A DNA stretch of 20,418 nt from UBA7374 sp049890275 (GTDB taxonomy: Bacteria; Verrucomicrobiota; Verrucomicrobiia; Opitutales; Coraliomargaritaceae), in contig JBMHBT010000007.1 in the NCBI GenBank assembly GCA_049890275.1, forward strand, positions 1 to 20,418. Direction: 5' to 3'. The translations under genes and the position numbers were made by a program. Within the stretch, counting starts at the first letter, position 1; each line of letters begins with the position of its first letter. Below the pieces are notes generated by a model, which did not search any database, had not been told where the DNA came from, and worked only from the letters and a program-made list of their open reading frames with translations. Positions 7,128 to 15,155 of the stretch are shown here, piece by piece.

Positions 7128-8552
7128 TTAACTGAGTATGCCTTTGATGAGTTTTCCGTGTACATCGGTGAGACGGAAATCCCGACCCTGGAAGCGGAAG
7201 TTCAGACGGCGGTGATCGATTCCCAGCAAATGGAGCATGGTCATGTGCAGGTCATGAATAGAAGTTGGGTTTTCTGCGGCAGCATAGCCGAGTTCATCGG
7301 TGGAGCCATAGGTTGTACCGCCTTTGATTCCACCACCTGAAAGGAAGCAAGAGAAGCCATTGATGTGGTGGTCGCGACCGGTGCCCTGTGCCATTGGCGT
7401 GCGTCCGAATTCCCCTCCCCATATGATCAAAGTATCTTCAAGTAACCCGCGCATTTTAAGGTCCTTAATCAAAGCAGCAGTTGGCTGATCAACGAGTTTT
7501 GCGGCATTGGGGAAGGCGGTATCGATATTATTGTGGTGATCCCATCCGCGGTGGTAGAGCTGGATGAAGCGCACGCCGCGTTCGGCCAAACGGCGAGCCA
7601 TCAAACAGTTGGAAGCATAGCTGCCATCACCCGGCTTGCAGCCATACAAATCCAACACATGCTGAGGCTCTTTACTGAAATCAGTTAACTCAGGTACCGA
7701 AGTTTGCATCCGGTAAGCCAGTTCGTACTGCGCAATACGTGCGGCAATTTCGCGGTCATGGCTTTCCTGCATCTTTAAGTCGTTCAATTGATTGACAGTA
7801 TCAATTAAATCACCCTGAGCCTTGCGGTCGACTCCATCGGGATTCTTTACGTAGTAGACGGGGTCGCCCTTTGACTGCAGTGGAACTCCCTGAAACTTAC
7901 TGGGAAGAAATCCGTTGTGCCACTGTCTGGAGGAAATCGGCTGCCCTTGCCCGCCGCCTACACTGGTTAAAACAACATATCCCGGCAGGTTTGAAGAGAG
8001 GCTGCCGAGTCCATACAATGTCCAGGAGCCCATGCAGGGGCGCCCTGGTATAATCGAACCGGTATTAAAAAAGGTATGAGCCGGGTCGTGGTTGATCTGC
8101 TCGGTGTACATGGAGCGAATGACGGCAATATCATCTGCCATACTGGCAATATGAGGGAAGTGATGGCTCACCATCATGCCCGACTCGCCATGCGGCTTGA
8201 AGGTGGCCTTCGGAGACATGATCTTGAGTTTCTTGCCCTGCAATTGCGCCAACTGTTCCCCTTCGGTAAACGATGCAGGCATTTCTTTGCCATCCTGTCC
8301 AACGAGATCCGGCTTGTAATCAAATGACTCCAAATGAGACGGTCCGCCAGCCATGCACAGGTGAATGACGCGCTTCACTTTGGGTACATGGTGTGTGCCT
8401 TCCGCCAGAGTGCCTTTCCAGACAGCAGTGCCAGTCTCCCCGGCAAAGAGGTCTCCCAAAGCAAAAGCACCCAAGCTCGTAAGCGAACGCTTGAAGAAGG
8501 TTCGGCGACTGAGGTCTGTCTGGATCGACTGTAAAAGATTGGAATGACTCAT
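7128..8552 (-). CDS. DUF1501 family Tat-exported protein
   Basis: The protein has 474 residues. The N-terminus has a twin-arginine signal at ~15-20 (S-R-R-T-F-F-K-R) and a hydrophobic stretch to about 37, so it is probably exported folded. Family blocks are M-A-G-G-P-S-H-L-E-S-F-D-Y-K-P, R-F-I-Q-L-Y-H-R-G-W-D-H-H and W-G-G-E-F-G-R-T-P, then G-R-D-H-H-I-N-G-F. DUF1501 belongs to the alkaline-phosphatase-like superfamily, and its His/Asp-rich blocks look like metal ligands, but no activity is firmly established. Its genes are classically paired with DUF1549/DUF1553 genes in Planctomycetota and Verrucomicrobiota, as here. The ATG at 8552 lies 2 nt after the PSD1 stop, which indicates coupled translation. 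A longer frame to 8612 would overlap that gene and displace the Tat signal, so I reject it. Confidence 0.93.
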   Translation of the reverse strand: MSHSNLLQSIQTDLSRRTFFKRSLTSLGAFALGDLFAGETGTAVWKGTLAEGTHHVPKVKRVIHLCMAGGPSHLESFDYKPDLVGQDGKEMPASFTEGEQLAQLQGKKLKIMSPKATFKPHGESGMMVSHHFPHIASMADDIAVIRSMYTEQINHDPAHTFFNTGSIIPGRPCMGSWTLYGLGSLSSNLPGYVVLTSVGGGQGQPISSRQWHNGFLPSKFQGVPLQSKGDPVYYVKNPDGVDRKAQGDLIDTVNQLNDLKMQESHDREIAARIAQYELAYRMQTSVPELTDFSKEPQHVLDLYGCKPGDGSYASNCLMARRLAERGVRFIQLYHRGWDHHNNIDTAFPNAAKLVDQPTAALIKDLKMRGLLEDTLIIWGGEFGRTPMAQGTGRDHHINGFSCFLSGGGIKGGTTYGSTDELGYAAAENPTSIHDLHMTMLHLLGIDHRRLNFRFQGRDFRLTDVHGKLIKGILS

Positions 8553-8554
8553 GA

Positions 8555-11500
8555 TTAGTAGCGGGTAATCGTTTCGTTCAGGTTTAGGAGTGTTCGGGAA
8601 ACACTCATCCAAGCAGCTAATTCGGTTGCGGGTGCCTCCGTCTTCGGTTCATACATCCCTACTGCGAGGAATTGTTTCGATGCATTTAGATCTCCCTCAA
8701 AACGACTGCGTTCACGAGCAAGGTAATCCTTCAGTAGTCGCACTTCAGCTTCACTCGGTTGCCGCATGAGGACAGTTTCGAATGCTTGGTTCAGGCGTTG
8801 GTCGTCATCGACTTCAGGATTTTCCAATATGCGGTCGGCCAACGATTTAGCCGCTTCTAAAAAGCTCGGGTCATTCAATAAGTTCAATGCCTGCATCGGC
8901 GTATTCGACTCCGTGCGGGCAACCGTGCACTCATCTCTACCCGGAGCATCAAAAGCCATCAGCATCGGGTGCAAAAACGTGCGTTGCCAATGCATGTAGA
9001 CGCCCCTGCGATACTGATTTGTATTGGTTTCGCTTTGGTAATCTCTCTTCGGGAAATTCAGGTGTGTGTAATATCCCTTGGGTTGATACGGCTTTATACT
9101 GGCGCCGCCAATGTGGCGCTCGAGCAGTCCGGAAACAGACAAGGCATTATCTCGAATCGATTCAGCCGATAAGCGTCGCGGGCTTTGGCTAGCCAACAGG
9201 CGATTGTATGGGTCGACCTCCAGTAATTCATCGCCGATCTTACTGGACTGACGATAGGTACGAGAGAGCACAATTGTACGGATCAAATGCTTCACATCCC
9301 ACCCGGAATCCATGAACTCAGCAGCCAGCCAATCGAGGAGGTCCGGATGCATCGGATATTCTCCCTGCAGGCCAAGATCTTCCGGTGCATTAGAAAGTGG
9401 TGCGCTGAAAAACTGAGCCCAGAGACGGTTCACATACGTGCGGGCTGTAAGTGGATTCTCACGACTGACCAACCACTTCGCTAAATCCATTCGGGTGAGT
9501 CGTTTTTCTTCATCCGATGCGATAGGACCTGGAAGGAAAGCAGGCGTAGCCGGTAAGACAACCTCGCCGCTTTCATCCATCCAATTACCACGGGGCAACA
9601 CTTTGACCTCGCGGGGTGTGGAACTGATTGTTGCCGGTACAGAACGATTTCCGTTGAGAAATTGCTCAAAGTCATTGTAGGCCTTTTGGGCCACTTGCAA
9701 ATCCTTCGCCTCCGCATGGTGCGTGAAGTAGCCATGTTTTAGTTCTGTGCGTATGCTGGGTTCATCCTCATTGCCCAAGCACTGGGCCAATAATTTTTGC
9801 AGGTCTTCATTCAACTCACCCTTGGGGACTTTATGCCGGTCCGTATCCACGAGGATTTTCTTGATCCGAAAAGCCTTCACGTCGTCTTTGTTTATAGAAG
9901 AGACGTAAGCGAGAGAGAGCAGTGTCTTGGTGTCAGGTGCCAGCTTCAATTCGCTGAGGTTAATATTCAAGGCCCGCTTCCAATTGAAATTAACGGGCTT
10001 CTTTTTGCGTATTTCAGGGAGTCCCTCTGACTGGAGGCCCTCTCCCCAAGAAATAAAATGGCTGCCGGTATCAAACTCTAAGATGATTCCAAATTCGGCA
10101 TCTTTGTAGGGAACAGCATCGTTATAACCAATTTCGAAGGCAATGGTTCGCAATCCTTCTGCCACCAGATTCAGATCGATTGGTACCTCAACCGCATGGT
10201 CTTCCTTGACGCTGACTTCATGACTCAGTTTGACGCCGAGTTTGTTCAGTCGGGTTTCTTCGGACAGCCACTTCTCAAATTCCGACTCAGCTGCGGGAGT
10301 ACCTAGGTATAAATTTGCCCTGCGTTTCTTTAATTCAGCTTCATATTCTTTCGTATCTCCGAGAAACATACGATTGGGAACCGAAAGCAAGGGACCGAAA
10401 TCCTGATTGTACTCCGTGATCAAAAAATAATCGGGATCACTGAGTATCTCATTGAATTTTTTGTTATCCACTTGATACCTGCCATGCCCGTTCCAAGCGC
10501 CTTTTTCTAAAATATCAGCAAAGAAAGCAGCAAATGAGTAGAAGTCTTTGGTCGTAAAAGGATCGAACTTATGGTCGTGGCATTCAGCACAAGCCATCGT
10601 TGAACCCAACCAAACTGTAGATGTTGTTCGTACGCGCTCTGCCTGGTATTTCTTAATGTATTCTTTGTCTTGTATGCCGCCTTCAGCGCTGACTTGGTTC
10701 AGTCGATGATAACTTGCGGCAATGCGTTGCCTTATGGATGCATCCGGCAACAAGTCACCAGCGATTTGCTCAATCGTAAATTGATCGAACGGCATATTCT
10801 GGTTAAAGGATTCAATCACATAATCCCGGTAGGGACTGGCATCCCTATTCTGGTCTCCATGGTACCCGACGGTATCGGCAAAGCGGACGGCATCCAACCA
10901 ATGGATGGCTCGACTCTCGCCGTAATGAGGTGAAGCCAACAATCGATCCACCATTCGCTCATAAGCATCCGGAGAGTCCTCTTCGAGGAATGTGCGCGCC
11001 TCATCCACTGTAGGGGGGAGCCCAATTATATCGAGATAAACGCGACGCATCAGCGTGTGTTTATCGGCAGGGTCGGAAAAGGATAAACCACGCTTTTGCA
11101 ATTCCCTGCCAACGATTGCATCGATGGATGGGTAGTCCGGCCTTTCCACTCGTTTGTACGACCAGTGCGTATCGTATTCGGCCCCTTGATCAATCCAGTT
11201 GGCTAATAATACCTTTTCATCTTCAGTGAGTTTTTTGTGCGTATCCGGAGTGGGCATGATCACGTCCGGATCATCCGAGTGAATGCGCCAGATCAGTTCG
11301 CTATTTGCAGCATCACCGGGTATGATGGCGCCTGAGGCAATGACGGCCTCTCTTTGATCCAAGCGTAGATCGGTTTTGTTGTTTTTTTCGTCCGGACCGT
11401 GGCAAGCGTAGCAATTTTCAGAAAGTATCGGGCGTATATCCCGGTTGAATGCAACCAGTTCATTACATGAATCATCCGACGAATGCTGCGCAGTTATTTC

Positions 11501-11596
11501 CGTGTCTTGTTCGATACCATCCGAACAGCCAATAAAATGACAGAAGAGCCAAATTCCTAACAGATTCCGAAACAGTGCTATAAATATATGGTTCAA
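8555..11596 (-). CDS. PSD1 lipoprotein: planctomycete cytochrome c + DUF1549 + DUF1553
   Basis: The protein has 1013 residues. A signal peptide ends in a lipobox-like F-I-G-C24, so it is probably a lipoprotein. The cytochrome (PSCyt1) domain has C62-Y-A-C-H and a candidate Met ligand in I-M-P at 113-115. DUF1549 spans ~155-360 and includes the conserved C-A-E-C-H-D-H-K-F-D-P at 336-346, a possible second heme or metal site. Residues ~455-590 are a beta-rich segment of unknown kind. DUF1553 spans ~700-955 (D-A-P-G-R-D-E-C, R-T-E-S-N-T-P-M-Q-A-L-N). The biochemical role of the family is not established; heme binding and envelope location are likely. The only in-frame start before the signal peptide is TTG at 11596, with a stop codon shortly upstream and no Shine-Dalgarno motif. 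It follows a 102-nt AT-rich spacer and precedes DUF1501 by 2 nt. Confidence 0.94.
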   Translation of the reverse strand: MNHIFIALFRNLLGIWLFCHFIGCSDGIEQDTEITAQHSSDDSCNELVAFNRDIRPILSENCYACHGPDEKNNKTDLRLDQREAVIASGAIIPGDAANSELIWRIHSDDPDVIMPTPDTHKKLTEDEKVLLANWIDQGAEYDTHWSYKRVERPDYPSIDAIVGRELQKRGLSFSDPADKHTLMRRVYLDIIGLPPTVDEARTFLEEDSPDAYERMVDRLLASPHYGESRAIHWLDAVRFADTVGYHGDQNRDASPYRDYVIESFNQNMPFDQFTIEQIAGDLLPDASIRQRIAASYHRLNQVSAEGGIQDKEYIKKYQAERVRTTSTVWLGSTMACAECHDHKFDPFTTKDFYSFAAFFADILEKGAWNGHGRYQVDNKKFNEILSDPDYFLITEYNQDFGPLLSVPNRMFLGDTKEYEAELKKRRANLYLGTPAAESEFEKWLSEETRLNKLGVKLSHEVSVKEDHAVEVPIDLNLVAEGLRTIAFEIGYNDAVPYKDAEFGIILEFDTGSHFISWGEGLQSEGLPEIRKKKPVNFNWKRALNINLSELKLAPDTKTLLSLAYVSSINKDDVKAFRIKKILVDTDRHKVPKGELNEDLQKLLAQCLGNEDEPSIRTELKHGYFTHHAEAKDLQVAQKAYNDFEQFLNGNRSVPATISSTPREVKVLPRGNWMDESGEVVLPATPAFLPGPIASDEEKRLTRMDLAKWLVSRENPLTARTYVNRLWAQFFSAPLSNAPEDLGLQGEYPMHPDLLDWLAAEFMDSGWDVKHLIRTIVLSRTYRQSSKIGDELLEVDPYNRLLASQSPRRLSAESIRDNALSVSGLLERHIGGASIKPYQPKGYYTHLNFPKRDYQSETNTNQYRRGVYMHWQRTFLHPMLMAFDAPGRDECTVARTESNTPMQALNLLNDPSFLEAAKSLADRILENPEVDDDQRLNQAFETVLMRQPSEAEVRLLKDYLARERSRFEGDLNASKQFLAVGMYEPKTEAPATELAAWMSVSRTLLNLNETITRY

Positions 11597-11698
11597 AGAT
11601 CGTATTTAAACGTTATTAGAAAACAGGGTTATGCCAACATTTCAAATGCAGTTGAGTATCTTTTGATAGCTTAAAATCAGAAATATTTTATCTCAATA
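11597..11698 (-). promoter_or_regulatory. AT-rich spacer before the redox genes, possible internal promoter
   Basis: This 102-nt gap is clearly more AT-rich than the flanking coding DNA and separates the tandem sulfatases from the PSD1/DUF1501/DUF2231 genes. The minus strand contains TTGAAA followed 19-20 nt later by TCTAAT/CTAATA, a weak resemblance to a sigma-70 promoter with over-long spacing. No terminator hairpin with a T-run is evident. It may allow the redox genes to be expressed separately from the sulfatases. Confidence 0.25.
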
Positions 11699-13300
11699 CT
11701 AGCGTTTACTACTCATTCCTGCGCTCGCTGGAGCATCATATTCACTCTTATACAAATCAAATTTCGGTAATAAACCGGTTAGCCGTTTGTACTCGGAGCG
11801 ATGCTCTTTCGATACCATTTCCCAATCCACAATTTGTGGAAAACTAGTATGGTCTTCAGGTAGCTGTTGTACATCCCACCAGTTCCCATTGCCGTCCCGA
11901 AGAACACGTTTTCCTCGAATCATCTGCTTTTCGCTGCGAAAGGAATAGATCCAGTCACGGTGGTTTGGCTTCTCTGTCATAAGAAACGGCCATAAGCTCT
12001 CGCCGTCGATTGCATAATCAGTCGGTAGCTGAACGCCCATGATCTCAGCCAAAGTCGGCAGTATATCAGTCAGTGATACGAGTATATTCTGTTCGCCGTT
12101 CTTCTCCATTCTCGGAGCGTAAACAATAAAGGGCACGTGAACACCCCGCTGTTGGATCACTTTGGTTTTTCCGTACCTGTGAGAACCATTATCTGCTGAG
12201 AAAATAAGAATCGTATCTTCCTCAATGCCAAGGTCCTTTAGTTTCTCCGTGTAACGCCACAAAATGTAATCAATGTAATTAATATGGGAGTGCAGCCCCG
12301 GTTCAGATACGGTTCCGTTGGTATTGTAGACGCCTTTCTCCCCGGTTATGTTCAATTCTGTGCGGTGGTATTTTGCTCCGTCCCATTGAACGATCGGAGT
12401 GCCCGGCCACTTGTTACCCGAGTCGGGGTGGAACCAATCAAATGCCCCGTGCCCGAGGTGTGTCGAATGATAAACAAAAAAGGGTGTTCCCTCACTATGT
12501 TTGCGCTCCATGAAGTCCAAGCAGTAGTCGGTCTCTAGGTCCGGCCCATATGTATTCAAACCGTAGGCAGCCTTTGATTCCGACGTGTGGGGCCACCATA
12601 GATAGCCGCGTTGCCTACCCTTTTCATTCATGATTGATGCGAGGGGACGAAAGGCATTACTGCGACGGGCCAAAGGATATCCGGGAGCCTCTTTACCTGT
12701 GTCCATGTTGATGAGAATGGATTGATTCCCTGCCCGCTCCACTTTTGTCTTAAAGGAATTCTTTGGTTCACCAGGACCTGCTTCATAACCGGTTGTGAGA
12801 AAGCCTTCATCGAACTCAAATTTTTGAAAGTCTTCTCCATGGCACTGCATCTGCGTCTTGCCTGCCCAAACGCTGGCATAGCCACCCATTTTAGCGACTT
12901 GTCCAATAGTAATGGGAGAGCTTTCAAATAGGTACCAAGTGCGTTTGCCATCCGGCGTATCTACTTTTCCGAAATCCCGGTTTTCCCACCATTTGGTCCG
13001 ATGAGCAAAGCGCCCGGTCATGACCATACCGCGACTGGGCATGCAAGTGGTTGCCGACCAAGCTGTGTTGATCCAGCAACCTTTTTCAGCCAAACGATCC
13101 AGCATAGGTGTGTTCGCGCGAAATTTTCTTTCGGATGTATTCGAGCCCATGTCATCCGACCAAACGGACGCGCCGTAGCAAGGAATTTCCCGCGCACTGA
13201 TATCATCGCCAAAAACAAAAATAATATTGGGCTTTTCGGCAGAGTCAGAAGACTGCGCAAGTAAAACTAAAAACAGAAAAAATGGGTAAAGTGACCGCAT
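11699..13300 (-). CDS. Exported type I sulfatase (paralogue B)
   Basis: The protein has 533 residues. A short signal peptide (about 1-20, LYPFFLFLVLLAQSSDSA) leads into K-P-N-I-I-F-V-F-G-D-D, with metal ligands D32-D33. The formylglycine motif is C86-M-P-S-R with T-G-R-F after it, and F-S-A-D-N-G supplies the distal metal site. It aligns block by block with the sulfatases at 841-2385 and 13330-14973 (same Cys position, W-W-E-N-R-D, G-P-D-L-E, F-V-Y-H-S-T-H-L-G-H, R-D-G-N-G-N-W-W-D-V). It also shares with the latter a C-terminal tail containing F-D-L-Y-K/S-x-E-x-D-A-P that the copy at 841-2385 lacks. It lies 29 nt after its tandem neighbour. Known chemistry is sulfate ester hydrolysis after Cys-to-formylglycine maturation; which sugar position it attacks is unknown. 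Confidence 0.95.
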   Translation of the reverse strand: MRSLYPFFLFLVLLAQSSDSAEKPNIIFVFGDDISAREIPCYGASVWSDDMGSNTSERKFRANTPMLDRLAEKGCWINTAWSATTCMPSRGMVMTGRFAHRTKWWENRDFGKVDTPDGKRTWYLFESSPITIGQVAKMGGYASVWAGKTQMQCHGEDFQKFEFDEGFLTTGYEAGPGEPKNSFKTKVERAGNQSILINMDTGKEAPGYPLARRSNAFRPLASIMNEKGRQRGYLWWPHTSESKAAYGLNTYGPDLETDYCLDFMERKHSEGTPFFVYHSTHLGHGAFDWFHPDSGNKWPGTPIVQWDGAKYHRTELNITGEKGVYNTNGTVSEPGLHSHINYIDYILWRYTEKLKDLGIEEDTILIFSADNGSHRYGKTKVIQQRGVHVPFIVYAPRMEKNGEQNILVSLTDILPTLAEIMGVQLPTDYAIDGESLWPFLMTEKPNHRDWIYSFRSEKQMIRGKRVLRDGNGNWWDVQQLPEDHTSFPQIVDWEMVSKEHRSEYKRLTGLLPKFDLYKSEYDAPASAGMSSKR

Positions 13301-13329
13301 AGAAAAGGAAAATTGGTAAAAGGAACGGC

Positions 13330-14973
13330 TTATTTTTTGCGGTACTTTGCGTTTGGATTTGGCGGCGTCCCGGGTGCATCGTGCTCCACAGAATACAAGT
13401 CAAAGGGCTGAATCGCACTCAATAGGCTCTCTCGTTCTTGCCGCTGAACTTCCAAAGTATGATTCCAGTCTTTGATCGGTTCATAGCTGATCAAATCTTC
13501 GGGCTCTGCATCAGAAACCTTCCACCACCTTTCGTTGCCGTCTTTCATGACATACCTTCCGCGGATTAATTGCCTGTCCTTTCTGTAGGCATAGACCCAA
13601 TTTCGATGCTCTTCCTTATCGGTAGTCAACCACGGCCAAAAACTCTCCCCATTGATTTCGTAATCAGAGGGAAGATCCACGCCCATGATTTCAGCAACGG
13701 TTGGCAACACATCGCTTAAGCTCAGGAGGATATCCTGTTTACCCCGCTTTGTGGTCTGGACCCCCGGTGCATAAACAATAAAGGGCACGTGAACACCCTT
13801 CTGCCGGTCTAGGCTGTCCTTGCCATATCCACCGGTGCCATTGTCCGCAGTGATGATTAGGATCGTATCCTTTTCGACACCCATCTCTTTGAGTTTTTCC
13901 AAATAGAGCCAGATTTGATAATCGATGTATTCCAAGTGGCTACGCATGCCCGGCTCAGTCACTGTGCCATGGGTATTGTACTCTCCATTATCCCCTGTAA
14001 TCTTCGGGTCTGTACGAAGATAGCCACTCCCCGTCCATTTTACCTTTGGAGTGCCCACCCAACATTGGCCATTTGTTTCCGGGGCAAACCAATCGTACCC
14101 GGCATGACCTAGGTGTGTCGTATGATAAATAAAGAATGGTTTTCCCTCATCCTGCGACCGCTCCATGAAGTTAAAGACGAAGTCCAGTTCAACGTCGGGG
14201 CCATAGGTACCCAAACCAAAGTTCTCTTCTGATTCCGGCGAATTCGGCCACCAGCTCATCACGCCGGGAGCGGCTGGGTCGTTCATCAAGCGTATGTGTG
14301 GATACCAATACCAACTGTGCTGCAGGTACGTCTTCACCCCAAGGCTGGGTATGTTTGTCGGCTTTCCGGTATCCACGTTTATCAGTATTCGCTCACCATT
14401 TATTCTTTTATATTCATGTTTGAAGTCTGCGTAGGGATTGTCTCTGTCCTGGAGGGAACCCGGGGTAAAACAACCTTCGTCAAACCCGTACCGCATGAAA
14501 TCGCCCCCCATTTGCGTTTTGCCCGCCCAGTAGGTTCCATATCCCGCCTGCTGGGCAATATGGCCTATCTGTAATGGAGAACTCAGGTAAGTCGGCCAAG
14601 GCTGGTATCTGCCTTTATCATCGATGTATTCACCCTTGTCCTTGTTATGCCACCACTTGTGTAGGTGCGCATAACGACCGGTCATCATCATTGCGCGTGC
14701 CGGCATGCAAACGGTTGTCGACCAAGCGGTCTGAATCCAGCAACCCTCATTGGCCAGTCGATCGACTACCGGCATCCTAGCCAGATGTTCCCGATCGGTC
14801 GATTCACTGCGATCCGGAGCCGTCCATACCGAACTTCCGTACAAGGGGAATTCACGTGCGCTGATATCGTCCGCATAATAAATGATAATATTCGGTTTTG
14901 TCTCCGCAGCGTGCAGGGATGTAAAAAGCCCGATTAGAAAAATTAAAAGCAGAAAATACCGATCACTTTTCAT
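13330..14973 (-). CDS. Exported type I sulfatase (paralogue C), first gene of the long operon
   Basis: The protein has 547 residues from ATG 14973. The signal peptide spans about residues 1-23 (DRYFLLLIFLIGLFTSLHAA). Metal ligands lie in Y-Y-A-D-D-I-S. The formylglycine motif is C89-M-P-A-R, with Ala where the paralogues have Ser; this still fits the C-x-P-x-R core. I-I-T-A-D-N-G-T-G-G-Y-G-K is the distal metal loop. It shares the subfamily blocks and C-terminal D-L-Y-S-x-E-x-D-A-P tail with the adjacent copy, implying tandem duplication. A frame extending to 15084 adds 37 hydrophilic residues before the signal peptide and runs into the divergent control region, so I reject it. There is no clear Shine-Dalgarno motif. 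As the promoter-proximal gene, its expression should follow control at 14974-15155. Confidence 0.95.
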   Translation of the reverse strand: MKSDRYFLLLIFLIGLFTSLHAAETKPNIIIYYADDISAREFPLYGSSVWTAPDRSESTDREHLARMPVVDRLANEGCWIQTAWSTTVCMPARAMMMTGRYAHLHKWWHNKDKGEYIDDKGRYQPWPTYLSSPLQIGHIAQQAGYGTYWAGKTQMGGDFMRYGFDEGCFTPGSLQDRDNPYADFKHEYKRINGERILINVDTGKPTNIPSLGVKTYLQHSWYWYPHIRLMNDPAAPGVMSWWPNSPESEENFGLGTYGPDVELDFVFNFMERSQDEGKPFFIYHTTHLGHAGYDWFAPETNGQCWVGTPKVKWTGSGYLRTDPKITGDNGEYNTHGTVTEPGMRSHLEYIDYQIWLYLEKLKEMGVEKDTILIITADNGTGGYGKDSLDRQKGVHVPFIVYAPGVQTTKRGKQDILLSLSDVLPTVAEIMGVDLPSDYEINGESFWPWLTTDKEEHRNWVYAYRKDRQLIRGRYVMKDGNERWWKVSDAEPEDLISYEPIKDWNHTLEVQRQERESLLSAIQPFDLYSVEHDAPGTPPNPNAKYRKK

Positions 14974-15155
14974 GGGGTTGTTTTGCGAGTTGATTGTTGG
15001 CAACGCTTTATTTGATTCATTGCATCCGATGGAAGGCAACTTCAATGTACCTATCTTTCGATCTTTTATGTTCTCTACTTCCAAGGCCCTTGGTAATCAT
15101 TCGATGTAGCTGTCCTCCATTTTTCACCATACACCTGACAAACTCCAAACAGATA
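14974..15155. promoter_or_regulatory. Divergent control region between sulfatase operon and fucosidase
   Basis: This 182-nt gap separates two head-to-head start codons, so it must contain the promoters of both the minus-strand sulfatase operon and the plus-strand fucosidase. It contains a perfect 13-nt palindrome (see separate entry) and a smaller GTTGGCAAC inverted repeat near 14995-15003. A weak minus-strand promoter guess is TTGCCT followed after 18 nt by TCAAAT. I cannot assign promoters with confidence, and PVC bacteria may use non-standard ones. Confidence 0.5.
15081..15093. promoter_or_regulatory. Palindrome CCAAGG-C-CCTTGG, candidate operator
   Basis: A perfect inverted repeat with 6-nt arms and a 1-nt centre lies 62 nt upstream of the fucosidase ATG and 107 nt upstream of the sulfatase ATG. 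Its placement between divergent glycan genes and its symmetry fit a binding site for a dimeric repressor or activator. No regulator gene is in the window and there is no second copy here to confirm a motif, so this is a candidate only. Confidence 0.35.

Noticed and set aside
9000..11596. Frameshift or gene split in the very long PSD1 gene
   Set aside because: The 1013-residue frame is unbroken and contains all expected domains in the normal order.
14973..15084. N-terminal extension of the sulfatase at 13330-14973
   Set aside because: The added 37 residues are hydrophilic and precede a perfect signal peptide, so the internal ATG is the likely start.
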